A stretch of DNA of 64,000 nt. Source: Bacteroidales bacterium UBA5226 (GTDB lineage Bacteria; Bacteroidota; Bacteroidia; Bacteroidales; UBA932). Position numbers and translations under genes: made by a program. The first letter of the stretch is position 1. Every line of letters starts with the position of its first letter. Shown here one piece after another: positions 53,719 through 61,227 of the stretch. The stretch lies in contig DHUU01000001.1 in assembly GCA_002409325.1 (NCBI GenBank), forward strand, positions 47,250-111,249, given 5' to 3'. The notes under the pieces are model-generated. The model had not been told where the DNA came from, did no database searches, and was given only the letters and a program-made list of their open reading frames with translations.

Positions 53719-54513
53719 TTACAGTTTGCTTTTCTTCCGCCCCAACAGACGGAGAGCCATAAATACCAGGATACATATAATAATAAAGAGTACAGCTACC
53801 GGTCGTGCATAATCAAGCCCGAAGGAGTTGAACCGATCAAAGATCAGCACAGGGGTAGTCATGGGATGGTACGCGACTATCACCACTGCGCCAAATTCAC
53901 TCATTCCCCGGGCAAACATCAGCACAAGCCCTGTTATGACGGAAGGTTTGGCCAGCGGCAGGGAAATCTGCCTGAAAACCCTGAAAGGTGAGGCCCCCAG
54001 GGAACGGGCTGCCTGTTCCAGCCTTTGGGGTACAGCCTCGAATCCATCCCTGGCTGCGTTGATCAGAAAAGGCACACTTACAAAAGCCATGGCTACCCCG
54101 ATGGCAAAGGGGCTTCCCACCAGGTTCAGCCCCATAATGTCTGCCAGCCTGCCCAGGGCCGAGTCCCTTGAAATAAAGCCCAGAAGGGCAATACCGGCTG
54201 CTGAATGCGGCAAGACAATGGGAATGTCAATCAGTCCCTGGATGAAAGCCTTGCCCGGAAATTCCTTCCGAGCCATGATATAAGCCAGAGGAAGGGCAAA
54301 AAGACCAGCCAGAAGGGTAAAAAGTGCCGAGACGCCCAGTGTCAGGGCAATGCTCCCCTGAACCTGTGTGTCTTTTATTGTTTCAAACAAAGCGGGAAGG
54401 GAGGTTGAAAAGAAAAGCCCCAGCAGCGGAGCCACAATGAACAGGAGCAGCATCCCGGATAAAAACAAAAAGACCAGGCGAGTGGCCGTATAGTTATGCC
54501 TGAGGAACATCAT
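53719..54513 (-). CDS. wtpB: Tungstate/molybdate ABC transporter permease
   Basis: About 264 residues from the ATG at 54513 (MMFLRHNYT); the longer reading frame crosses the promoter at 54535-54528. There are about six membrane segments. The EAA loop reads EAVPQRLEQAARSLGASPFRVFRQISLPL, which contacts the ATPase. PIVLPHSAAGIALLG is typical of the WtpB/ModB family. It forms the membrane channel with WtpC and receives oxyanion from WtpA on the opposite strand. Confidence 0.92.
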   Translation of the reverse strand: MMFLRHNYTATRLVFLFLSGMLLLFIVAPLLGLFFSTSLPALFETIKDTQVQGSIALTLGVSALFTLLAGLFALPLAYIMARKEFPGKAFIQGLIDIPIVLPHSAAGIALLGFISRDSALGRLADIMGLNLVGSPFAIGVAMAFVSVPFLINAARDGFEAVPQRLEQAARSLGASPFRVFRQISLPLAKPSVITGLVLMFARGMSEFGAVVIVAYHPMTTPVLIFDRFNSFGLDYARPVAVLFIIICILVFMALRLLGRKKSKL

Positions 54514-54527
54514 CTTTCTTTTCAAGG

Positions 54528-54556
54528 CAAATATAAAAAAAACCATCGTATCTTTG
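54528..54556. promoter_or_regulatory. Divergent -7 elements for wtpBC and moeA
   Basis: On the minus strand, TATATTTG at 54535-54528 lies 15 bases before the wtpB start. On the plus strand, TATCTTTG at 54549-54556 lies five bases before the moeA ATG at 54562, so that transcript would be nearly leaderless. Both match TANNTTTG. Confidence 0.45.
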
Positions 54557-54561
54557 TTTGC

Positions 54562-55737
54562 ATGATAGAATTCCATGATGCTTTGCACATTGTACTGGAC
54601 CATGCTGCCGCTACCGGCACGCAAGGTATATCACTTGATTCTGCCTGTGGACGAATCCTGGCTTTGGATGTAAACGCTCCTTCAGACCTGCCTCCTTTTT
54701 CCAAATCGGCAATGGATGGATATGCCTGCCGCAAAGAAGATACTGAGAACGGCATGGAAGTTCTGGAAGTGATTGCTGCCGGTAAACTGCCGGTTCACCA
54801 GATCGTTCCCGGAACGTGCAGCAAGATCATGACAGGTGCCCTTATACCCCGGGGAGCCAATGCCGTGCTGATGGTTGAAAATGCCACCCTGCACAACCGG
54901 CGGGTGTACGGTCCCCGGCCCGGATCAGACAACATCATCCGTCAGGGAGAGGACCTGAAGGCAGGAGAACCGGTCCTGAGGGCAGGAACGCTGCTGCAGC
55001 CGCAGCATTTGTCATTGCTGGCCATGTGCGGAATAACAACCGTTACAGTAAGCCGGGAAATAACCGTTGGTATCCTCTCTACCGGGGATGAACTGATTGA
55101 GCCGGGAACCCCTTTCCTGCCGGGCAAGATATACAACAGCAATTCCTGGCAACTTATGGCCATGATGCGACACATGGGAGCCGTTCCCACCTACTATGGC
55201 ATTGCACCAGACAGCCCACAGGAAACGCGTCTGCGGCTACAGGCTGCCCTGGACGCAAACCAGGTGGTCATTTTGACCGGAGGTGTTTCCGAAGGAGATT
55301 ATGACTGCGTACCGGGTGTTATCCGTGAACTGGGATTCGAAATCCTTTTTGACCGGATTCGTGTACAGCCTGGAAAACCCACGATTTTTGCCGTTTCACC
55401 TTCCACGGGGAAATTCCTGTTCGGGTTGCCGGGCAACCCTGTTTCTTCCTTTGTTCAATGCCGGCTCATTGTCCATCCCTTTTTAGCTGCCATGCAGGGT
55501 GCTCGGTGGCAACCAATCACCACGGTCTTCCGGCTTAAAGGTGAATATACAAGGCGTAAAGCAGAACGTATGGCTCATATTCCTATAAGAATTAATAATG
55601 ACGGTACGTGTTCCCCTGTTCCCTATAACGGATCTGCACACCTGGTTGCCCTCTCTTCTGCACATGGACTGGGCCGTATCCCAGTGGGCATTCAATCCAT
55701 CCGGGATGGAGAACCCATACAGGTGGTGCTTTTTTAA
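54562..55737 (+). CDS. moeA: Molybdopterin molybdenumtransferase MoeA-like
   Basis: About 391 residues from the ATG at 54562, giving MIEFHDALHIVLDHAA. The family loop PPFSKSAMDGYACR, the MTGALIPRGANAVLMVEN segment, STGDELIEPG and TGGVSEGDYD are present, and GLPGNPVSSFVQC is the C-terminal MogA-like site. MoeA proteins insert the metal into the adenylylated pterin. In an organism with WtpABC and AOR, this copy may insert tungsten. It heads the moeA-moaA-moaC-mosc operon. Confidence 0.94.
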   Translation: MIEFHDALHIVLDHAAATGTQGISLDSACGRILALDVNAPSDLPPFSKSAMDGYACRKEDTENGMEVLEVIAAGKLPVHQIVPGTCSKIMTGALIPRGANAVLMVENATLHNRRVYGPRPGSDNIIRQGEDLKAGEPVLRAGTLLQPQHLSLLAMCGITTVTVSREITVGILSTGDELIEPGTPFLPGKIYNSNSWQLMAMMRHMGAVPTYYGIAPDSPQETRLRLQAALDANQVVILTGGVSEGDYDCVPGVIRELGFEILFDRIRVQPGKPTIFAVSPSTGKFLFGLPGNPVSSFVQCRLIVHPFLAAMQGARWQPITTVFRLKGEYTRRKAERMAHIPIRINNDGTCSPVPYNGSAHLVALSSAHGLGRIPVGIQSIRDGEPIQVVLF

Positions 55738-55752
55738 GGAAGCGTTTATTGT

Positions 55753-56583
55753 ATGATAGCTGATACTCCCATGACAGACTCCTTTGGAAGGATTATCAAT
55801 TACCTGCGCATATCGGTCACAGACCGCTGCAACCTCAGGTGCATATACTGCATGCCGGCTGAAGGAGTGCCTGTTGTTGCTCATGAGCAGATACTGTCTT
55901 ATGAGCAAATCCTGGCTTTTACACGCTACGCTGTCAGCCGGGGGATCTGCAAGGTCCGCCTGACCGGAGGGGAACCCCTGGTGCGCAAAGACATCATCGT
56001 ACTGGTGCGTTCACTGGCTGCCATCACGGGTATCAAAGACCTGGGAATGACCACCAACGGAATCCTGTTGACAGAAATGGCCCGGGAACTGAAAGAGGCA
56101 GGTCTGCAACGGCTCAACATCAGCCTGGACACACTCAACCCCGATAAATACAGGGAACTAACCCGTGGCGGAGACCTGAACAGGGTCCTCCTGGGAATCA
56201 GGACTGCCCGCAATGCCGGTTTTGGAGGGCCGGACTCCCCTATAAAGCTCAACTGTGTGATTCTGCCCGATACCGGGAAAGAAGAGCTTGTGGCACTTCG
56301 TGATTTTGCACGGGAAGAAGGACTGAAGCTCCAACTAATACAATACATGGACCTGAAAAACGGGTCTTTTACACGGGTAGATGGCGGGGATGGCGGGGAC
56401 TGCCCCCGCTGCAACCGCCTCCGTCTGACTTCCACCGGAATTCTCAAACCCTGCCTGCTCAGCAATGCCGGGTACGATATCCGGACACTGGGTTTTGAAA
56501 AGGCACTGGATACCGCCCTGCGGAACAAACCGGAAGCCGGAACATACAATAGCTTTGAAACTTTTAATTATTTAGGAGGATGA
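55753..56583 (+). CDS. moaA: GTP 3',8-cyclase MoaA, compact form
   Basis: A 276-residue radical SAM enzyme starting the pterin pathway. The first cluster is in DRCNLRCIYC (CX3CX2C), the GGEPLVRKD segment binds SAM, and the second-cluster region reads DCPRCNRLRL followed by KPCL. The conserved C-terminal Gly-Gly is present in FNYLGG. About 50 residues usually found between the barrel and the second-cluster cysteines (including the IEVMP region) are missing, replaced by a short VDGGDGGD linker. It lies 15 bases after moeA and overlaps moaC by four bases. Confidence 0.92.
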   Translation: MIADTPMTDSFGRIINYLRISVTDRCNLRCIYCMPAEGVPVVAHEQILSYEQILAFTRYAVSRGICKVRLTGGEPLVRKDIIVLVRSLAAITGIKDLGMTTNGILLTEMARELKEAGLQRLNISLDTLNPDKYRELTRGGDLNRVLLGIRTARNAGFGGPDSPIKLNCVILPDTGKEELVALRDFAREEGLKLQLIQYMDLKNGSFTRVDGGDGGDCPRCNRLRLTSTGILKPCLLSNAGYDIRTLGFEKALDTALRNKPEAGTYNSFETFNYLGG

Positions 56584-57080
56584 AACAACCAGATGACATG
56601 AAAAAAGAACTCAGCCATACCCGGCAGGACGGCCGTGTAAATATGGTAGATACATCGTCCAAGGCAAACAGCCTGCGGGAGGCAAAAGCATGCGGATCCA
56701 TATCTTTGTCGGAACAAACAATCCACCTGATTAAAGAAGACCGGATAAAGAAAGGATCGGTGCTTACTACCGCTGCCCTGGCCGGCATTTGCGCAGCTAA
56801 ACAATGCGGCCAACTGATCCCCTTGTGTCATAACATCCCCCTGTCAAGAGCAGATGTGAATTTTATGGTGCACCCGGAAAGCGTTGAGGCATTTTCCGAG
56901 GTTCGCTGCGTAGGGCCTACCGGTGTGGAAATGGAAGCTTTGACCGCCGTGAGCATAGCACTGCTGACCATATACGACATGTGCAAGGCAGTGGACAAAC
57001 ATATGGAGATCACAGGGATCAGGTTGCTGGAGAAAACAAAAAAAAGTTTACATGATCATGATGAAAATCCTGTCTGTTAA
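56580..57080 (+). CDS. moaC: Cyclic pyranopterin monophosphate synthase MoaC
   Basis: A 166-residue protein of the MoaC family. LSHTRQDGRVNMVDTSSK, then LIPLCHNIPLSRADVNF and GPTGVEMEALTAVSIALLTIYDMCKAVDK hold the active-site His and the Lys/Asp of the family. It converts the MoaA product into cyclic pyranopterin monophosphate. The start overlaps the moaA stop (ATGA); an ATG at 56598 would give a more usual N terminus. The 3' end overlaps the next gene by 29 bases. Confidence 0.96.
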   Translation: MKQPDDMKKELSHTRQDGRVNMVDTSSKANSLREAKACGSISLSEQTIHLIKEDRIKKGSVLTTAALAGICAAKQCGQLIPLCHNIPLSRADVNFMVHPESVEAFSEVRCVGPTGVEMEALTAVSIALLTIYDMCKAVDKHMEITGIRLLEKTKKSLHDHDENPVC

Positions 57081-57999
57081 TGTTTCCGAAGCAAAAGGAA
57101 CCGTAAAAAAAGCAAGGGAGTCCATAACCCTTGACAAATCGGGGGTGTGCGGGGATGCACACGCCGGGCTATGGCACAGACAGGTTAGCCTGCTGGGTGA
57201 ATCAGCCTACCGGATGATGGACCTGAATACTGAAGAATATCCCTTTGGCTCGTTTGCAGAGAACATTACCCTAGAGGGATCTCCCGGTGAAGACACCCCG
57301 GATTTGAAATCCTGCCTTCCCGGGGACAGATTCAGCTGCGGCGATGTGTTGCTGGAAGTCACACAGATAGGGAAACAGTGTCATGGGCCAGGTTGTGAGA
57401 TCTACGAAAAAAGCGGCCGGTGCGTCATGCCTAAGGAAGGTATTTTTACCCGTGTGCTTTCAGCAGGCATACTCAAACCCGGGGACACCCTGATTTATAT
57501 CCCAAAGAAATACCATATTGCCGTAATCACTGTCAGTACCAGGGCTTTTAACGGTTTTTACGCAGACCGTAGCGGACTGCTGCTCAAGGGCCTGATCGCT
57601 GATTTCTGCCGTCAGAACAACTGGCCGAATGAAATTTCCGGTGTATTGCTCCCCGATGATGCCGTAAAACTGCATAAAAAACTCAATGAATTCATTCTCT
57701 CAGGTTACGATATGGTCTTCACAACCGGTGGAACGGGAATCGGGCCGTCGGATATCACCATAGGAGTCGTTAAACAGATCCTTCAAAAAGAGGTACCCGG
57801 CATAATGGAATACATCAGGATTTCCTGCGGGCAAGAGAACCCGAATGCCCTTCTGAGTGCTTCCCTGGCCGGTGTTTCTGAAAATACACTTGTCTTTGCC
57901 CTGCCCGGAAGTGTGAATGCCGTAAACGAATATTTTTCAGGAATCTCGCGCTGTTTGAAACATATGGTTTACATGCGCATGGGACTTGATATTCATTAA
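57052..57999 (+). CDS. Fusion of MOSC domain and MogA/MoaB-type molybdopterin adenylyltransferase
   Basis: A 315-residue two-domain protein. Residues 1-145 are a MOSC domain (SGVCGDAHAGLWHRQVSLL, then GKQCHGPGCEIY with the conserved Cys). Residues 155-315 are a Mog/MoaB domain with TTGGTGIGPSDITIG and FALPGSVNAV, which binds pterin. MOSC domains handle sulfur on the metal cofactor, and MoaB-type domains adenylylate molybdopterin. Their fusion puts both late steps in one protein. ATGs at 57058 and 57061 are alternatives to 57052. It is the last gene of the moeA operon. Confidence 0.92.
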   Translation: MIMMKILSVNVSEAKGTVKKARESITLDKSGVCGDAHAGLWHRQVSLLGESAYRMMDLNTEEYPFGSFAENITLEGSPGEDTPDLKSCLPGDRFSCGDVLLEVTQIGKQCHGPGCEIYEKSGRCVMPKEGIFTRVLSAGILKPGDTLIYIPKKYHIAVITVSTRAFNGFYADRSGLLLKGLIADFCRQNNWPNEISGVLLPDDAVKLHKKLNEFILSGYDMVFTTGGTGIGPSDITIGVVKQILQKEVPGIMEYIRISCGQENPNALLSASLAGVSENTLVFALPGSVNAVNEYFSGISRCLKHMVYMRMGLDIH

Positions 58000-58009
58000 T
58001 TTTTTCCAT

Positions 58010-58017
58010 TATCTTTG
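58010..58017 (+). promoter_or_regulatory. -7 element of the TlpA-like gene
   Basis: TATCTTTG matches the -7 consensus and lies 27 bases before the ATG at 58045. A TTG at 57986-57988 is 21 bases upstream, slightly longer than the usual 19-base spacing. Confidence 0.4.
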
Positions 58018-58044
58018 CCAAATAATTTTTAATACTGTTTGTAT

Positions 58045-59094
58045 ATGAAAAAATCCATTTACACCTTGGTTTCCCTTTTAGGGATTTTTCTGCTGGGTTC
58101 CTGCAATATCAATACATATAATATTACAGCAACATTCCCGGACGATTCCTTTAACGGGCAGGTAGCCATGCTTACAGCTTCTAGCGACGGCAGCGTTCTG
58201 GATAGTGTGATCATAGCAGAAAACAAAGCCTTCTTTACCGGTCAGGTTAAAGAACCGGTTCTGTGCATGATAAAAAATGACCGTATGCGCGGTCAATTGA
58301 TCCTGGAAAAAGGCGACATCACCATTGAAATGAAACTTCCGGGTGCTGTTTCTGTGGGTACGGGAACACCCCTGAATGATGCTCTGGGAGGTCTGATAAC
58401 CAAGTACAACGAGCTTATGGATGAGATAAGCAATTATCAGGGGGAAGACGAAGAAGGATACTTCAAGAGCGTCTGGACTCCTAAATTCACCCAGGAAATT
58501 GGAGATATCTTCAAAGCCAACAAAAACAATGACATTGGCACTACGGCCCTGATGTACCTCTCCAACTACGGTGAAGAAGACTCTATAGACACCTTTTTTG
58601 CCCAGGCCGGAGAAATTGTAACCTCCAGAGGCCCGATCCAGAAGATCATCAAGCAACGCGAAGCCCTCAAGTCGACTGCCGAAGGAGCCATGTTCACCGA
58701 TTTTACCATTGAAGATTCGGACGGACAAAGCATAGCTTTCTCTAACTATATCGGGAAAGGAAAGTACGTCCTGGTAGATTTCTGGGCCGGCTGGTGCGGC
58801 CCCTGTAAACGTGAGATCCCTAACATCAGGGAGATTTACGACATGTACAACGGGGAGGACTTCACCGTTCTGGGAGTTGCCGTATGGGAAAAACCGGAAG
58901 ACACCAAAAAAGCCATTGAAGAACTAGGCGTTATCTGGCCCTGCATCATCAATGCCCAAAGCATTCCTACCGACATTTACGGCATTAACGGTATTCCCCA
59001 CATCATCCTCTTTGGTCCGGACGGTACCATAGTAGCACGTGGCCTGCGTGGTGAAACCATGAAAGCCAAAGTCGCTGAAGTATTGGGCAGATAA
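58045..59094 (+). CDS. TlpA-family thiol-disulfide protein with DUF4369 domain
   Basis: About 349 residues from the ATG at 58045. The lipobox is LLGIFLLGSC (Cys20). An N-terminal beta-rich domain (INTYNITATFPDD, then ILEKGDITIEMKL) matches DUF4369. The C-terminal thioredoxin domain from about 220 has DFWAGWCGPCKREIPN, with the CxxC redox site and a Gly-Pro between the cysteines, and a cis-Pro region in GINGIPHIILF. It probably acts as a membrane-anchored periplasmic reductant or oxidant. The M28 peptidase gene follows by one base. Confidence 0.92.
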   Translation: MKKSIYTLVSLLGIFLLGSCNINTYNITATFPDDSFNGQVAMLTASSDGSVLDSVIIAENKAFFTGQVKEPVLCMIKNDRMRGQLILEKGDITIEMKLPGAVSVGTGTPLNDALGGLITKYNELMDEISNYQGEDEEGYFKSVWTPKFTQEIGDIFKANKNNDIGTTALMYLSNYGEEDSIDTFFAQAGEIVTSRGPIQKIIKQREALKSTAEGAMFTDFTIEDSDGQSIAFSNYIGKGKYVLVDFWAGWCGPCKREIPNIREIYDMYNGEDFTVLGVAVWEKPEDTKKAIEELGVIWPCIINAQSIPTDIYGINGIPHIILFGPDGTIVARGLRGETMKAKVAEVLGR

Positions 59095-59095
59095 A

Positions 59096-60328
59096 ATGAA
59101 ATCTGCATCCCTGATGATCGGCACGGTGGTCCTAGCAACCACCGTGCTGTTTCTGTGTAATTTCAGTAAGCCTTATCATAAGGCAGATTTACGCGCTCTC
59201 AGAGAAGTCGTGGAGGTACTCTCTTCTTCTGCTTTTGAAGGACGTAATGCAGGAAGCGCCCATGACTCAGCCATTGCGGCAGCCATAGCAGAGCGTATGG
59301 CTTCCTATGGCTTTGAACCCTATTTTTCTGAAGGGCCCCTGCACCGTTTCCGATACCGCAACGTAGGATCATGGAACGTGGTGATGGTATACCGCGGTGA
59401 AAACACGTCAGGAGCCTTGCTTGTGGGTGCACATTACGACCATCTGGGAAAGGGAGGATCCGGTTCGGGAAGCTTAAGGCCAGACACCACGGCCCTCCAT
59501 CCGGGAGCAGACGACAATGCATCCGGAGTGTCGGCAGCTATGGAAACCGCCCGGCTGCTTAAAGAAAGCAGCCAAAGGCGGAAATTGAAGAAAGACATCA
59601 TTTTTGCAGCTTTCGGTGCCGAGGAGAAAGGCACCATCGGCTCGGCAATTTTGGCCGACACCCTTGAAAAAATGGGATCCCTGCCCAAGCTGATGATCAA
59701 TCTGGATATGGTTGGAAGGCTCCGGGACAGCGTGCTGCAGGTGGGCGGAACTGGGACTTTCCAGGCAGCAGATTCGCTGCTCGGCACACACCTGGTTCCT
59801 TCGCTGCCCTTATTGCTCAAAAAATCGGAAAGCGGCTACGGGCCTTCAGATCACAGTGTCTTTTATAGGTCAGGGGTTCCTGTGCTTTTCTTCAGCACCC
59901 TGCCCCACACAGATTACCATACCCCTTTTGACACGCCGGACAGAATCAATTACCAGGGAATGGCTGCAATCGTTACCTATGTTACCGCGGTTGCCCGTGC
60001 GGTAGTTGTGGAAGGATTTGAGCCTGATTACAGAGAAACCATGGATACCACAAAGATCCCTGGGCAAATCAGGTTTAAAGCCAGCCTGGGTGTCATCCCA
60101 GACTTTGCCTATGAAGGAGAAGGTTTCTGTGCAGGAACAATCATAAAAGGCAGGCCTTCCCACAAGGCCGGCATGCAGGACGGTGATGTGGTCTTGCAAA
60201 TTGACCAACAGCCCGTCAAAGACATTGAATCCTATATGGAAATGCTGGGACGGCTGGAGGTGGGACAGATCATTCATATCACGATCCGCCGAAACGGACA
60301 AATCATACAACTGAAGGTACAATTATGA
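59096..60328 (+). CDS. M28-family aminopeptidase with C-terminal PDZ domain
   Basis: A 410-residue exported protein with a weak N-terminal membrane segment (LMIGTVVLATTVLFLCN). Zinc ligands lie in VGAHYDHLG, PGADDNASGV, AFGAEEKG, MINLDMVGRL and LPHTDYHTPFDTPD, the M28 set. The last 90 residues form a PDZ domain (GTIIKGRPSHKAGMQDGDVVLQI). It probably trims peptides outside the cytoplasm. The stop overlaps the next start by four bases and there is one base between it and the TlpA-like gene. Confidence 0.93.
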   Translation: MKSASLMIGTVVLATTVLFLCNFSKPYHKADLRALREVVEVLSSSAFEGRNAGSAHDSAIAAAIAERMASYGFEPYFSEGPLHRFRYRNVGSWNVVMVYRGENTSGALLVGAHYDHLGKGGSGSGSLRPDTTALHPGADDNASGVSAAMETARLLKESSQRRKLKKDIIFAAFGAEEKGTIGSAILADTLEKMGSLPKLMINLDMVGRLRDSVLQVGGTGTFQAADSLLGTHLVPSLPLLLKKSESGYGPSDHSVFYRSGVPVLFFSTLPHTDYHTPFDTPDRINYQGMAAIVTYVTAVARAVVVEGFEPDYRETMDTTKIPGQIRFKASLGVIPDFAYEGEGFCAGTIIKGRPSHKAGMQDGDVVLQIDQQPVKDIESYMEMLGRLEVGQIIHITIRRNGQIIQLKVQL

Positions 60329-61227
60329 AAGGTATATATTCCTGGATTCTGGCTGTGATAATAACACTGACCGCTGTCTTATTCCAAAGAAATACGGGTC
60401 CGAGCCATCCCGCAAAACAATTGATAGAAGTCGACGGGACTTCTTTCAAAGCTTCTTTTCCGCGCAGCCTGGTGCGGCCGCGTGACAATGCATCCCTGGT
60501 ACAACTGACCGTGGAACTAGGTTCAACCGGCAACTCACAAGACAGGATCATTGGGGCCATCCTCTATTACAAAAGATTTCCGGACAGTGAAAATTATACT
60601 GCGGTAGTTCCTTCATTTTCCATGGATAAAGAAAAGTTGCTGGTTAACTGCATGGTGCCGGTTCAACCAACGGCGGGAAAGATCAGTTATTACCTGCAAC
60701 TCCTGGGAAAAGACGGAGCCACGATCAATTCCCAGGTATCTATACTGCGGTTCCGGGACCACGTTCCCTCATCGGTACTGATGCTGCATATCCTGCTGAT
60801 CTTCTTTGCATTCCTTTTTTCCAACTTTACAGGTATCTACGCTTTCTCCGGTAATGCCCGAACCAATCGTTTTGCCCTGGCGACTATCCTGATCCTGTTT
60901 GCCGGGGGTTTCATCCTGGGTCCTCTGGTACAGAAATACGCTTTTGGTGTATGGTGGTCCGGATGGCCCCTGGGCGGGGACATGACGGACAATAAAACCC
61001 TGATTGCCATTCTGGTTTGGATTATTGCCTATATCCTGAATAAGATACCTTTCTCTTCACCGGTTTTCTGCCGGTGGCGCCGATACCTTTACCTGACAGC
61101 TGCCCTGATCACCATAGCTGCCTATTCCATCCCGCACAGTACAGCGGGATCTCAGTACGACTACCAGACAGGGACTATTATTACCGGTGAGGCACTTTCT
61201 ACACAACGATCACATAAGCTTCAATGA
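60325..61227 (+). CDS. Membrane protein of unknown function
   Basis: A 300-residue protein. A first membrane segment (YSWILAVIITLTAVLF) is followed by a soluble beta-rich domain to about residue 145 (FKASFPRSLVRPRDNASLV, then AGKISYYLQLLG). Four further segments follow (VLMLHILLIFFAFLF, FALATILILFAGGFIL, LIAILVWIIAYIL, LYLTAALITIAAYSI). I do not recognise a family by name. It overlaps both neighbours by four bases, which ties it to the M28 peptidase and the P-type ATPase. The GWPLGGDMTDNK loop may be of functional interest. Confidence 0.7.
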   Translation: MKGIYSWILAVIITLTAVLFQRNTGPSHPAKQLIEVDGTSFKASFPRSLVRPRDNASLVQLTVELGSTGNSQDRIIGAILYYKRFPDSENYTAVVPSFSMDKEKLLVNCMVPVQPTAGKISYYLQLLGKDGATINSQVSILRFRDHVPSSVLMLHILLIFFAFLFSNFTGIYAFSGNARTNRFALATILILFAGGFILGPLVQKYAFGVWWSGWPLGGDMTDNKTLIAILVWIIAYILNKIPFSSPVFCRWRRYLYLTAALITIAAYSIPHSTAGSQYDYQTGTIITGEALSTQRSHKLQ

